This document shows positions 44,379 to 53,657 of a DNA stretch of 64,000 nt, piece after piece. Both the position numbers and the translations under genes were made by a program. This DNA is from Chelatococcus reniformis (GTDB lineage Bacteria; Pseudomonadota; Alphaproteobacteria; Rhizobiales; Beijerinckiaceae), in assembly GCF_014640075.1 (NCBI RefSeq), contig NZ_BMGG01000007.1:186001-250000 (forward strand). The letters are read 5' to 3'. Within the stretch, counting starts at the first letter, position 1; each line of letters starts with the position of its first letter. The notes below the pieces were generated by a model. It ran no database searches. It saw only the letters and a program-made list of their open reading frames with translations, and had not been told where the DNA came from.

Positions 44379-45150
44379 GGGCGGCCTCTCCCTCGCTTGT
44401 CCCGAGATACGCCTCGATCACGGCCGGATCCGACTGGATCTCGTCGACCGTGCCGTCCGCGATCTTGCGACCGAAGTTCATCACCACGACGTGCTGGGAG
44501 ATGCCCATCACCATGTCCATGTCGTGCTCGACCAGCCCGACCGCATAGCCTTCGCGCGCCAGATCACTGATCAGATCGGCAATCTCGTGAGTTTCCTTCG
44601 GGTTGAGGCCGGCCGCCGGTTCGTCGAGCAGGATCACCTTCGGTCCTGTGGCCAGGGCGCGGGCGATCTCCACCCGTCGCTGATGGCCGTAGGCGAGGTC
44701 CGTGGTGTTGCGGTCGAGCAGGTCATCGGGCAGCCCGACGCGGCTTAGCGCGGCGCGGGCCCGCGCCTCCAGTTCGTCCTCCTCGCGCCGGATGGCGCCC
44801 AGCCGCAGCATCGCCGACAGGAAGCCGGCGCGCCCGGAGAGATGGGCGCCGACCATGACGGTCTCGAGCACGCTCATCTCGGCGAAGAGCTGCGGGCTCT
44901 GGTAGGTGCGGGTGAGGCCGTGCTCTGCGAGCACGTGCGGGGTCGCCCCGGCGACGTCCGCGCCGAACAGCTGCATGGAGCCCCCGTCCGGCAGGATGAC
45001 GCCGCTCATCAGATTGATCAGCGTCGTCTTGCCCGCCCCGTTGGGGCCGATGATGGCGGTGACCTCCGCAGGTGCCAGCGTCAGGCTGACGCCGTCGACG
45101 GCGACGAGGCCGCCATAGCGCTTGGCAAAGCTTTGGACGACGAGCGTCAT
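44362..45150 (-). CDS. livG: Branched-chain-type ABC transporter ATPase LivG
   Basis: 262-aa nucleotide-binding subunit. Walker A GPNGAGKTT, LTRTYQSPQLFAEMSVLETV, the ABC signature region in LAYGHQRRVEIARAL (the usual SGG is YGH, as in LivG-type proteins), Walker B VILLDEPAAGLNP and the C-terminal BCA_ABC_TP helix ending in AYLG. Starts at ATG 45150, overlapping the livM stop by 4 nt. Confidence 0.93.
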   Translation of the reverse strand: MTLVVQSFAKRYGGLVAVDGVSLTLAPAEVTAIIGPNGAGKTTLINLMSGVILPDGGSMQLFGADVAGATPHVLAEHGLTRTYQSPQLFAEMSVLETVMVGAHLSGRAGFLSAMLRLGAIRREEDELEARARAALSRVGLPDDLLDRNTTDLAYGHQRRVEIARALATGPKVILLDEPAAGLNPKETHEIADLISDLAREGYAVGLVEHDMDMVMGISQHVVVMNFGRKIADGTVDEIQSDPAVIEAYLGTSEGEAAHACVA

Positions 45151-46130
45151 GGCGTGGCCGTCCGCCGCGTGAGCCGCCGGCCCAGCTGGACGACGGTGCT
45201 GCCGAAGCCGTCCGGCATGTAGATCATGACGACGGTCAAGATCACTCCATAGATCAACAGTTTGTACTGTTCGAAATCCTCCAGGAAGGTGGGCAGGATG
45301 GTGACGAACAGTGCGCCGAAAAGGGCGCCCCAGGGGCTCGATACCGAGCCGACGATGACCATCAACAGGAGCTCGATGGACAAGCCGACGCTGAAGACGG
45401 AGGCGTTGAAGGCGCTCTGGAAGTAGGCGAAAAGTGCGCCCGCCAGCCCGGCCAGCCCCGCCGCCAGGGTGAAGGCCGCCACCTTGTAGCGGACCACGTC
45501 GATGCCGAGGCCGGCGGTGGCGACCTCCGAGCCCTTGAGCGCCCGGAGCGCGCGGCCGACGCGGCTGTGCACCAGATTGAGCACCAGCAGGATGGTGCCG
45601 CAGAGGGCTGCGCCGACGACGAAGAACATCGCCCGCGCGCTCGACAGGTCGAACCCCGCCACGCTGAAGCCGGGCGTGGCGACGATGCCGGGGTCGATGC
45701 CGCCGGTGAGCGAGCGCAACTGGGCGAACAGGATGAAGCAGATGACGCCGAAGGCGAGCGTCGCCATGGCGAGATAGTTGGTGGTGAGCCGCAAGAGCGG
45801 CCGCGACACCAGCCAGCCGAAGGCCGCCGCCATCGCGGTCGAGCCGGCCACGGCCAGCACCGGCGGGATGCCGGCGTGCGTCGCGGCGAGCGCGCTGGCG
45901 TAGGCGCCGACGCCGAAGAACGCCGCTTGGCCGATGGAGATCTGTCCGGCGATGCCGAACAGCACGAACATGCCGAGCGCGGCGATGGCATAGATGCCGG
46001 AATAGATCAGCATCGTGAGGTGATAGGACTTCACGATGGTGCTGCCGCCGATGACGACGGCGACGGCCAGGAGAGCGACGCCCATCAGGTCGCTGCGGTA
46101 GCGGCGGGCGAGGAAGGAGCGGGCCATCAT
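45147..46130 (-). CDS. livM: Branched-chain-type ABC transporter permease LivM
   Basis: 327-aa inner-membrane permease with eight to ten hydrophobic segments. The LivM hallmark GQISIGQAAFFGVGAYASAL and the cytoplasmic coupling segment ALRALKGSEVATAGLGIDVVRYK are clear. ATG 46130 overlaps the livH stop by 4 nt. Works with LivH as the translocation pore. Confidence 0.92.
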   Translation of the reverse strand: MMARSFLARRYRSDLMGVALLAVAVVIGGSTIVKSYHLTMLIYSGIYAIAALGMFVLFGIAGQISIGQAAFFGVGAYASALAATHAGIPPVLAVAGSTAMAAAFGWLVSRPLLRLTTNYLAMATLAFGVICFILFAQLRSLTGGIDPGIVATPGFSVAGFDLSSARAMFFVVGAALCGTILLVLNLVHSRVGRALRALKGSEVATAGLGIDVVRYKVAAFTLAAGLAGLAGALFAYFQSAFNASVFSVGLSIELLLMVIVGSVSSPWGALFGALFVTILPTFLEDFEQYKLLIYGVILTVVMIYMPDGFGSTVVQLGRRLTRRTATP

Positions 46131-47002
46131 ACCCGCCTCGCTTCGACGCGGCCGAACAGGCCGCTCGGCCACACCAGGAGCAGTCCGAGCAGGATGGCCA
46201 GCGCCACCGCATCCTTGTAGGCGGAGGCGAGATAGCCGGCGGAGATGCTCTCCATGAGCCCGAGCAGCAGCCCGCCGACGACGGCGCCGACGGGGCTGCC
46301 GAAGCCGCCGAGCACGGCGGCGGCGAAGCCCTTGAGGCCGAAGACCAGGCCGTAGTCGTAGAAGGCCGCGCCGATCGGCGCGATCAGCGCCCCGGCGATG
46401 GCGCCGACGGCAGCGGCCATGGCGAATGAGGCGATCGACATCAGCCGCGGATCGATTCCGCACAGCGCAGCGGCGCGCGGGCTCTGGCTCGCCGCCCGCA
46501 TGGCTTTGCCGAGGCGCGTCTTGAGGAAGAGATACGAGAGCCCGCCGCTGATCAGGCCGAGCGCCAGCAGGATCCACAGGCTCTGCGAGCCGACGTAAAG
46601 CTCGGCGGTGCGGATGTCGGGAATGATACCGAAGGAGGGCGCGAACATCACGTCGCGCCCCACGAGCACCTGCATCAGCCCGCGATAGAGCACGCTGAAG
46701 CCGATGGTGATCATCGCCAGGCTGAGCACGGTCTTGCGCCGCGCACGCTGGATGCCGAAGACGTCGAGGGCGGCACCCAGCGCGGTGACGCCGACGATGG
46801 TCGCCGGCACGGCGAGCAGCAGGGGCCAGTGGGCCAGGGTGACGAGGCCGGCGCAGACGACGCCGCCCATCATGACGAAATCGCCATTGGCGAAATTGGT
46901 CACCTTGGTGGCGTTGAACACGATGGTGAAGCCCAGCGCGATCAGCCCGTAGATGGCGCCGGTGGTCAGCCCGGAGAGCAGGGTCTGAAGCAGCTGCGTC
47001 AC
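46127..47002 (-). CDS. livH: Branched-chain-type ABC transporter permease LivH
   Basis: 291-aa inner-membrane permease; N-terminus LLQTLLSGLTTGAIYGLIAL and the NFANGDFVMMG loop are LivH signatures, and AMRAASQSPRAAALCGID is the ATPase-coupling segment. The start is GTG 47002, giving the usual family length; the frame continues upstream to 47152 with a Cys/Arg-rich non-family extension. The gene begins about 300 bp after the LivJ-type gene ends. Confidence 0.9.
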   Translation of the reverse strand: MTQLLQTLLSGLTTGAIYGLIALGFTIVFNATKVTNFANGDFVMMGGVVCAGLVTLAHWPLLLAVPATIVGVTALGAALDVFGIQRARRKTVLSLAMITIGFSVLYRGLMQVLVGRDVMFAPSFGIIPDIRTAELYVGSQSLWILLALGLISGGLSYLFLKTRLGKAMRAASQSPRAAALCGIDPRLMSIASFAMAAAVGAIAGALIAPIGAAFYDYGLVFGLKGFAAAVLGGFGSPVGAVVGGLLLGLMESISAGYLASAYKDAVALAILLGLLLVWPSGLFGRVEARRV

Positions 47003-47138
47003 GGCCGCCGCTCCACGCCCGGCCGCGGGCCGGCGGCGGCCGCCGCGAGCGGAGCAAGCCTGATATCGGCACATCGGGACATTGTTCAGCTCCTCCCTTG
47101 CCAGCCGATGGCCCGTCGGGGGCTGCTGGCATTTAGTT

Positions 47139-47239
47139 CTATTAATAGGCATAGGTCAATCGAGGCGACGGGCTGGCCCGTGCGAGAGATGGCACACACG
47201 GATGCTCTCTCTGAGCGGTCGGCCGATTATAGATCTATA
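47139..47239. promoter_or_regulatory. A/T-rich palindromes between livJ-like gene and livH
   Basis: The 298-bp gap 47003-47300 holds CTATTAATAG (47139-47148) and TATAGATCTATA (47228-47239), both perfect palindromes, the second followed by GGTCTACAGATC. These A/T-rich sites stand out strongly and probably represent promoter/operator elements for livHMGF. Confidence 0.5.
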
Positions 47240-47300
47240 GATCGGTCTACAGATCTTAGCGCGTCGCGCGCCAGCGAGGGAGGAGCCCCTGGGGCTTTCC

Positions 47301-48560
47301 TCAGGGCTGCACGGTCGTCCATTGCCCGTTCTGCACCTGCATCAGGACGAGCGAGTCCTTGGTCAGGCCGCGGTGATCGCTCGGCGTGCCGACACGGCAG
47401 CCGTCGGCGCCGCAGATGCGGACGGTCTCGATGGCGGCCCTGAGCTTGTCGGGCGTGATCGGGCCGGTAATGGCCTTGGCCGCGGCCTCGATGATCAGCA
47501 CCGCATCGAGCGTCAGGCCGGAGGTCTGGTCGGGTGGCACGCCGTAGCGCGCCTGGTAGGCATCGGCGAACTTGACCGACGGCGCCTTGCGCGGATCGCT
47601 GTCCGGCAGGCTTGCCGGATTGATGATCGGCAGGGCCGAGGCATAGACCCCCTCGGCCGCCGGGCCCGTCTGCTTGGTGAACGACGCCAGCGCGTTGGCG
47701 GTGCTGAGGAAGACCGGCACCTTGTAGCCGATCTCGGCCGCGTTCTTGAGCAGGATGCTCGGGCCCGGATTGGGCGCCCAGGCGATGACGGCGTCCGGGT
47801 TCTTCTCGCGGATGCGGATGAGCTGCGGCGTCATGCTGGTGTCCTGGGGACTGAAGGTCTCGGTCGCGACCAGCTCGATGCCCGCGGCCGCGGCGAGCTC
47901 CTGGACGATGGTGCCGCCGGACTGGCCGAAGCCGTCCATCGAGAAGATCAGCGCGACGCGGTTCAACCCCCGCTTCTTCAGCACGCCGAGCAGGAACTCC
48001 ACCATCAGCCGGTCGGTCGGCGCCAGCGCGAAGGCGTAAGGGGTGACCGGGTTGGTGATCTTCTCCGAGCCCCCGCCCGAGAGCATCGACACCTTGAGCT
48101 GGTTGGCCACCGGCACGACGGAGAGGGATTCACCGCTGGTGGAGGGGCCGACGATCACGTCGACACCGTTGCTGTCCACGAGCCGCCGGAACAGCTGCAC
48201 GGCCTTGGTGGAGTTGCCCTCGCTGTCGTAGATCGTCAGCTTGTAGGGCCGGCCGGCGACCAGCTTGCCCGGCAGGTCGTCCAGCGCGACGCGCAGGCCC
48301 TGCGCCGCCGGGGCGCCGTACACGCCGGCAGGCCCGGTCAGCGCCAGCACCGCCCCGATCTTGATCGGCTCCTCCTCGGCCTGGGCCGGCAGCGCGAGCA
48401 GCAGCGCCGCGGCAGCGGCGACGCCCGCCGCATGGCGCACTTGGACGAGCATCATGGAATTGCCGAGGAATGCTCGATCGTCTTCGATCTGAACCGCGTC
48501 GCTTGCGATCGGGCGCTTCCACCCGTCCGCAAGGCGCTTCAGGCGGCGAATGACCTGCAT
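47301..48560 (-). CDS. LivJ-type ABC substrate-binding protein
   Basis: Periplasmic binding protein; mature chain starts EPIKIGAVLALTGPAGVYG after a signal peptide ending in AQA. ATG 48560 has a good GGGAAGGA ribosome site but gives a 60-residue leader before the mature chain; a double ATG at 48455 would give a normal signal peptide but lacks a ribosome site. The chain keeps a Cys pair near the C-terminus (CGADGCR). It is clearly paralogous to the protein at 62.0 kb (shared GPSTSGES and VVPVANQLK). It is the dedicated partner of the adjacent LivHMGF. Confidence 0.9.
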   Translation of the reverse strand: MQVIRRLKRLADGWKRPIASDAVQIEDDRAFLGNSMMLVQVRHAAGVAAAAALLLALPAQAEEEPIKIGAVLALTGPAGVYGAPAAQGLRVALDDLPGKLVAGRPYKLTIYDSEGNSTKAVQLFRRLVDSNGVDVIVGPSTSGESLSVVPVANQLKVSMLSGGGSEKITNPVTPYAFALAPTDRLMVEFLLGVLKKRGLNRVALIFSMDGFGQSGGTIVQELAAAAGIELVATETFSPQDTSMTPQLIRIREKNPDAVIAWAPNPGPSILLKNAAEIGYKVPVFLSTANALASFTKQTGPAAEGVYASALPIINPASLPDSDPRKAPSVKFADAYQARYGVPPDQTSGLTLDAVLIIEAAAKAITGPITPDKLRAAIETVRICGADGCRVGTPSDHRGLTKDSLVLMQVQNGQWTTVQP

Positions 48561-48614
48561 GGGTGTTCCTTCCCTGGCCGATCCGGTTGCGCCGGATTCG
48601 GTTGAGCTGCGGCT

Positions 48615-49805
48615 TCAGTAGGATTTGGGCAGGCCGAGCACGCGCTCGGCGATGAAGCACATGATCATCTCGCGGCTGACCGGCGCGATGCGCGGCAACA
48701 TGATTTCGCGCAGGTAGCGCTCGACGTGGTATTCCTTGGCGTAGCCGAAGCCGCCATGGGTGCGTACGGCGCGGTCGCAGGCATCGAAGGCGGCGTCCGC
48801 CGCCAGGAACTTCGCCGCATTGGCCTGGGCGCCGCAGGGCTGCTTGGAATCGTAGAGCGACGCGGCCTTCCAGACCATCAGGTCGGCTGCCTCGAGCGCC
48901 ATCCAGCTCTGCGCCAGCGGATGCTGGATGCTCTGGTTCTGGCCGATCGGCCGGCCGAAGACGACGCGCTCGCTGGCATAGGCCGCGGCTTTGGCGAGGG
49001 CGCGGCGGCCGACGCCGACGCATTCGGCCGCGACCAGGATGCGCTCGGGGTTGAGGCTGTCGAGCAGCAGGCGGAAGCCGTCGCCCTCGGCGCCGATGCG
49101 GTCTTCCTCCGGCACCGGCAGGTTCTCGTAGAAGGTGGCGTTGGAGTTGACGGCGGCGCGTCCCAGCTTGTCGATCTCGCGCACCTCGACATAGCGCCGG
49201 TCGAGGTCGGTGTAGAACAGGGTGAGGCCGTCGGTGCGCTTGGCGCATCTCTCGCGCGGCGTCGTCCGCGTCAGCAGCAGGATCTTGTTGGCCTGCTGCG
49301 CCGTCGTCGTCCACACCTTCTGGCCGTTGACGATGTAGCGGTTGCCGTCCTTGACCGCGCGCGTGGTGATGCTGGTGGTGTCGAGGCCGGCGTCGGGCTC
49401 CGTGACGCCGAAGGCCACCTTGTCCTCGCCACGCACGAGCGGCGGAATGATGCGCCGCTTCTGCTCCTCGGTGCCGTAGAGCAGCACCGGGTGCGGGCCG
49501 AAGAGGTTGATGTGGAAGGTCGAGCAGGCGGCGATGGCGCCGGCCGAATTGGCGACCGTCTGCATCAGCAGGGCCGCCTCCGTCACCCCGAGGCCGGCGC
49601 CGCCGTATTGCTCCGGCATCGTGATGCCGAGCCAGCCGTCGCGTGCCATGGCCGCGTGGAACTCGTGCGGAAAGGCGTGACGATTGTCCAGATCGAGCCA
49701 GTAAGCGTCGTCGAAGCGGTCGCACAGCGCCTTGACGGCTTCGCAGATCTGCCGACGCTCCGGGGTGAGCTCCACGCCTGACGGCAGCCAACTGAAATCG
49801 CTCAC
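48615..49805 (-). CDS. Acyl-CoA dehydrogenase family protein
   Basis: 396 aa from GTG 49805, which follows GGGAGAGAAGCAC; an ATG at 49826 and GTG at 49832 give slightly longer forms without ribosome sites. Middle-domain motif GVTEPDAGLDTTSI and the C-terminal THGGFGYAKEYHVERYLRE are family features. Where most ACADs have the catalytic YEGTxxIQ, this one has RIAPVSREMI, so the base must lie elsewhere or the reaction differs; this variant ending in LGLPKSY is a recurring subgroup. It heads the minus-strand block with the liv genes and is divergent to a CoA-transferase gene. Confidence 0.88.
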   Translation of the reverse strand: MSDFSWLPSGVELTPERRQICEAVKALCDRFDDAYWLDLDNRHAFPHEFHAAMARDGWLGITMPEQYGGAGLGVTEAALLMQTVANSAGAIAACSTFHINLFGPHPVLLYGTEEQKRRIIPPLVRGEDKVAFGVTEPDAGLDTTSITTRAVKDGNRYIVNGQKVWTTTAQQANKILLLTRTTPRERCAKRTDGLTLFYTDLDRRYVEVREIDKLGRAAVNSNATFYENLPVPEEDRIGAEGDGFRLLLDSLNPERILVAAECVGVGRRALAKAAAYASERVVFGRPIGQNQSIQHPLAQSWMALEAADLMVWKAASLYDSKQPCGAQANAAKFLAADAAFDACDRAVRTHGGFGYAKEYHVERYLREIMLPRIAPVSREMIMCFIAERVLGLPKSY

Positions 49806-50056
49806 GTGCTTCTCTCCCGCCGCCATGATCACGGACGCGCAACCCTACTATGACTAATAACGGAATTACAGATCAGTTGTCATCATGCCACGTGCGATTT
49901 TGTCCAAGCTTGAAGGGGCGTACGGCTTACTAAGCCCAAAGTAGGGCATAGAAGTAAACTCTTGAGCCAAGGGGCGCGGGCTGGTAAGCGCAGGGAGGGC
50001 GTGCCGCGTGGCGCGTCCGGCGGAGCCTCCGCCGTTGCTTCAATGAGGATGAGGAC

Positions 50057-51298
50057 ATGATCGGCGCCATGAAGCCCCTGGCCGGCACGCGCGTACTGGA
50101 CTTCAGCCGGGTTCTCGCCGGTCCGCTCTGCGCCCAGACGCTCGCGGACCTCGGCGCCGACGTCATCAAGATCGAATCGTGCGGCACGGGCGACGACAGC
50201 CGCGCCTGGCCGCCCTTCCAGAATGGCACCAGCACCGCCTTCCTCTGCGCCAACCGCAGTAAGCGCAGCATCGCCCTCGATCTGAAGCGGCCGGAGGGCC
50301 TCGAGATCGCCCGGCGGCTCGTCGAGGAGAGCGACGTGGTCATCGAGAGCAGCGCCACCGGCGTGGCCGAGCGGCTCGGCATCGACTACGCATCGCTCAA
50401 GGCGCGCAATCCGCGGCTGGTCTACTGCACGATCTCCGGCTTCGGCCGCACCGGACCGCTGCGCGAGGCGCGCGGCTACGACATGATCCTGCAGGCCTTC
50501 AGCGGCATCATGGGTCTCACCGGGGAGGAGGGCGCCAGCCCGGTGCGCGTGCCCTTCTCGCCGATCGATCAGACCACCGGGCACCATGCGGTGGTCGGCA
50601 TCCTGGCGGCGCTGATGCGGCGCGGCCAGACCGGGGAAGGGGCCTACGTCGAGGTCTCGCTGTTCGAGACCGCCGTCGCCTTCGTCGGCTATCTGCTGCA
50701 GGCGTACTGGGCCAACGGCGCGCTGCCCACCCGCATCGGCTCGCGGCACGCCGGCATCGTGCCCTATCAGGCCTTCGACTGTGCCGACAAGCCGGTGCTG
50801 ATCGGCGTCGCCAACGACAAGCTGTGGCAGAACTTCTGCCGCGCATTCGGCCGCGACGAGCTCGCCGAGGACCCGCGCTTCGCCACCAACGCCAGCCGTG
50901 TCGTGCGCCGCGACGAGACAGTCGGCATCGTGCAGGACATCGTCGGTGCTTGGCGCGCCGACGATCTGCTGGCCAAGCTCGACGCCATGGGCGTCCCCTG
51001 CGCGCCGGTGAACAGTCTGGAGGACGTGCTGCGCCACGAGCACACGATCGCGCGCGGCATCATCGGCGCCGTCGAGCATCCGGTGGTGGGGCCGATTCAG
51101 ACCGTCGGCATGCCGATCGTGTTCGACGGCCAGCCGCGCGACTTCGGATCGGCGCCACCGCTCCTGGGCGAGCACACGGAGGCGATCCTGGCCGAGCTCG
51201 GCTACGGCGCCGACACGATCGCCGCCTTGCGCGCGGCCGGGGCGGTCGAGGCGCGGGCCGGCGAAGCGGGCACGGCCCGCGTCCGCGGCCCTGTCTGA
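50057..51298 (+). CDS. CaiB/BaiF (family III) CoA-transferase
   Basis: 413-aa family III CoA-transferase. N-terminal MKPLAGTRVLDFSRVLAGP and the catalytic Asp D171 in SPIDQTTG (aligned with Asp169 of formyl-CoA transferase) are present; the C-terminal LGEHTEAIL is typical. It transfers CoA between acyl-CoA and a free acid without ATP. A GAGGATGAGG ribosome site precedes ATG 50057. It starts a plus-strand unit with an SDR and an ADP-forming CoA ligase beta subunit, and is divergent to the ACAD gene. Confidence 0.92.
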   Translation: MIGAMKPLAGTRVLDFSRVLAGPLCAQTLADLGADVIKIESCGTGDDSRAWPPFQNGTSTAFLCANRSKRSIALDLKRPEGLEIARRLVEESDVVIESSATGVAERLGIDYASLKARNPRLVYCTISGFGRTGPLREARGYDMILQAFSGIMGLTGEEGASPVRVPFSPIDQTTGHHAVVGILAALMRRGQTGEGAYVEVSLFETAVAFVGYLLQAYWANGALPTRIGSRHAGIVPYQAFDCADKPVLIGVANDKLWQNFCRAFGRDELAEDPRFATNASRVVRRDETVGIVQDIVGAWRADDLLAKLDAMGVPCAPVNSLEDVLRHEHTIARGIIGAVEHPVVGPIQTVGMPIVFDGQPRDFGSAPPLLGEHTEAILAELGYGADTIAALRAAGAVEARAGEAGTARVRGPV

Positions 51299-51334
51299 TC
51301 GGGGCAGGCGCGCGAGCGGGAAGGAGCAGGCGCA

Positions 51335-52102
51335 ATGGGCGAGGGCATCTGCCGCGACAAGGCCGTGCTGGTCACGGGAGCGGCGTCCGGCATCGGCCGC
51401 GCCACGGTGCTGGCGCTGGCCCGGGAGGGCGCCCGGGTGATCGCGGCCGACCGCAGCGCGGCCGGTGCGGCCGCGGTCGCCGAGGCGGTGCGCGCCGCCG
51501 GCGGCGAGGCCATCGACGTCGTTGCCGACGTGGCGCGTGAAGACGACGTGGCGGCCATGGTGGAGACGGCGGTGCGCCGGTTCGGCCGCCTGGACGGCGC
51601 CGTCAACAATGCCGGGATCGGCGGTGCCGAGACCGGCAGCGCCGGCAAGCGCACGGCCGAGATCCCGCGCGCGGCCTGGGACCGCATCATCGCCGTCAAC
51701 CTCACCGGCGTCTGGCTGGGCATGACGCACGAGATCGCCGCCATGCAGGCGACCGGCGGCGCCATCGTCAACGTCGCCTCCGTCGGCGGCGTCGTCGGCC
51801 TGCCGACGGCGGCCGCCTACACCGCCAGCAAGCATGGCGTCGTGGGGCTGACCAAGGCGGCGGCCATCGAGTACGGCGCCGCCGCGATCCGCATCAACGC
51901 CGTCTGCCCGGGCTACATCGAGACGCCGCTGATCCAGGCGAGCCTGGAGCGGCGGCGCGGCCATCTGGAGCAGCGCACGCCGCTCGGCCGCCTCGGCACC
52001 GCCGAGGAGATCGCCGAGCTGGTGGTCTGGCTGTGCTCCGACCGCGCCGCCTACGTGACGGGCGCCGCCTACACGATCGATGGCGGTTACACCGCCGCAT
52101 GA
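51335..52102 (+). CDS. SDR family oxidoreductase
   Basis: 255-aa classical SDR: TGAASGIG, NNAGIGG, Ser in NVASVGG, Tyr/Lys in YTASKHG, and a C-terminal GAAYTIDGGYTAA. GGGAAGGAGC precedes the ATG. It lies 36 bp after the CoA-transferase and 12 bp before the CoA-ligase beta gene, so it acts in the same pathway, probably on a hydroxyacyl-CoA or alcohol intermediate. Confidence 0.9.
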   Translation: MGEGICRDKAVLVTGAASGIGRATVLALAREGARVIAADRSAAGAAAVAEAVRAAGGEAIDVVADVAREDDVAAMVETAVRRFGRLDGAVNNAGIGGAETGSAGKRTAEIPRAAWDRIIAVNLTGVWLGMTHEIAAMQATGGAIVNVASVGGVVGLPTAAAYTASKHGVVGLTKAAAIEYGAAAIRINAVCPGYIETPLIQASLERRRGHLEQRTPLGRLGTAEEIAELVVWLCSDRAAYVTGAAYTIDGGYTAA

Positions 52103-52114
52103 AGGGAGGCGGCC

Positions 52115-53269
52115 ATGCGCCTGATCGAGGCTGACGGCAAGGAGCTGCTGCGGCGGGCCGGGCTTCCGGTGCCGGGGCGCGCACGGTTGCTCGGCCCCGG
52201 CGACGCCGTCGTCACGGCGGCGCCGGCCGTGGCCAAAGCGCAGGTCCTGACGGGCGGGCGCGGCAAGGCGGGCCTCGTGCAACTGGTCGAGGCGGACGAC
52301 GCGCCGGGGCGCGTCGATGCGATCCGCGGCCAATTGCGGGCGCGCGGCGAGGAGCCGCTCGTACTCCTGGAGGATCGGGTCGCCATCGCCCACGAATACT
52401 ATCTGGCCTGGCGCATCGACGACGTGGCGCAACGGCCGGTGCTGATGTTCTCTCTCGACGGCGGCGTCGAGATCGAGAGCCACGCCGCAAGCCTGCGCCA
52501 GCTGCCGGTGAGCCCGCTGCGCGCGCCCTTGCCGCACCACTTCGTCGCCTTCCTGCGCGACGCCGGCGTCACCGGCCGCATGCTCGGCGCCATCGCTCGC
52601 TTCGCCGCCGACAGCTACCGGGTGTTCCAGGCCGAGGATGCCGAGCTCCTCGAGATCAATCCGCTCGTGGCGACGGCCGCGGGCGACGTGGTCGCGCTCG
52701 ACTGCAAGATGGCGGTCGATGCCGCCGCCGCCGTGCGGCACCCGTACTGGCGGGCGCTGCCGTCGTATCGCCTGCGCCATGCGGGCCTCACGGCGCTGGA
52801 GGCGCAGGCCGAGACGGCCGGCGTCACCTTCGTCGAGCTGCCGGGCAACGTGGCGCTGATGTCGGGGGGCGCCGGGCTCGGCATGGCGTTGGTCGATCTG
52901 CTGGCCGACAGCGGGCTGGCTGCCGCGAACTTCTGCGACACCGTCGGCGGCAGCGGCATGACGGCCTTCACGCGCATGGCCGAGCTGGTGTTCGACCGCG
53001 CGGCGGATCCGCGGGTCGAGGCGATCGGCGCGTTCTTCACGCTATCGGCCACCTCGCTTCAGCCGGCCGTCGTCAGCCTGATCGAGACGATCAAACGGCG
53101 GCGGCCGGCCAAGCCGGTCGTCGTCGGCTTCGCCGCGACCGGCCCGGCCCTGCGCGAGATGAGCGTGGCGCAGGCCAAGGCGGCCTTCGCCGAGCTCGGC
53201 TACGACTGTGTCGGCGAGCCATCGGAGCTGGTCGCGGCGCTGAAGCGGCAGATCGAGGGCCGCGCCTGA
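52115..53269 (+). CDS. ADP-forming acyl-CoA ligase, beta subunit (SucC/MtkA-like)
   Basis: 384 aa with an ATP-grasp domain (AKAQVLTGGRGKAGLVQLV, the purine-site motif; LEINPLVATAAGDVVALDCKM with Mg ligands) and a C-terminal CoA-ligase domain (LMSGGAGLGMALVDLL; FCDTVGGSGM). Length is normal for SucC/MtkA. It forms acyl-CoA from a dicarboxylic or hydroxy acid with NTP. Its alpha partner is not next to it but at 57375, beyond an inverted four-gene operon. Divergence from SucC in the substrate loop makes succinate an unsafe guess. Confidence 0.88.
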   Translation: MRLIEADGKELLRRAGLPVPGRARLLGPGDAVVTAAPAVAKAQVLTGGRGKAGLVQLVEADDAPGRVDAIRGQLRARGEEPLVLLEDRVAIAHEYYLAWRIDDVAQRPVLMFSLDGGVEIESHAASLRQLPVSPLRAPLPHHFVAFLRDAGVTGRMLGAIARFAADSYRVFQAEDAELLEINPLVATAAGDVVALDCKMAVDAAAAVRHPYWRALPSYRLRHAGLTALEAQAETAGVTFVELPGNVALMSGGAGLGMALVDLLADSGLAAANFCDTVGGSGMTAFTRMAELVFDRAADPRVEAIGAFFTLSATSLQPAVVSLIETIKRRRPAKPVVVGFAATGPALREMSVAQAKAAFAELGYDCVGEPSELVAALKRQIEGRA

Positions 53270-53305
53270 CGGGGCGTCTGGCGCCGGCGCGGACCGCGGC
53301 GCCGT

Positions 53306-53623
53306 TCAGGGCTCGCCGTCGGGCCATTCCACGTGCGCCTTGATCGCCCCGGTGGCCGGGTCGACCCAGCCATGCGGTCGCGCCTTCTCGATCATGGCCG
53401 TCAGGGCCTGCTGCCATGCGGCGCTGTCCTTCAGTGTCGGCCATTGCCGCAGGGTCTGCTCGGCAACCCATGCGGTCGCCTCGTCGGGGAAGCCGACGCG
53501 CCCCGCCAGCGCCTGGCGCACGTCCGCGAGCCCCAGGCGCTGCCCCCGCACGCACACCTTGAAGGCCCGCAGGTTCTCGTGCTCGCGCAGCTCCAGATGC
53601 CCCTCGGTGATGTCGAGAATCAC
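53306..53623 (-). CDS. Small hypothetical protein of the CoA-transferase operon
   Basis: 105 aa, soluble, starting with GTG (ILDITEGHLELREHENLRAFKV...). Not recognised. AGGAGAGG precedes the start. Last gene of the minus-strand operon, 34 bp after the CoA-transferase stop and convergent with the ligase beta gene. The balanced composition and good ribosome site suggest a genuine protein. Confidence 0.65.
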   Translation of the reverse strand: MILDITEGHLELREHENLRAFKVCVRGQRLGLADVRQALAGRVGFPDEATAWVAEQTLRQWPTLKDSAAWQQALTAMIEKARPHGWVDPATGAIKAHVEWPDGEP

Positions 53624-53657
53624 GGCGTCGTCCTCTCCTGTCCTCTGGCCCCGGCGG

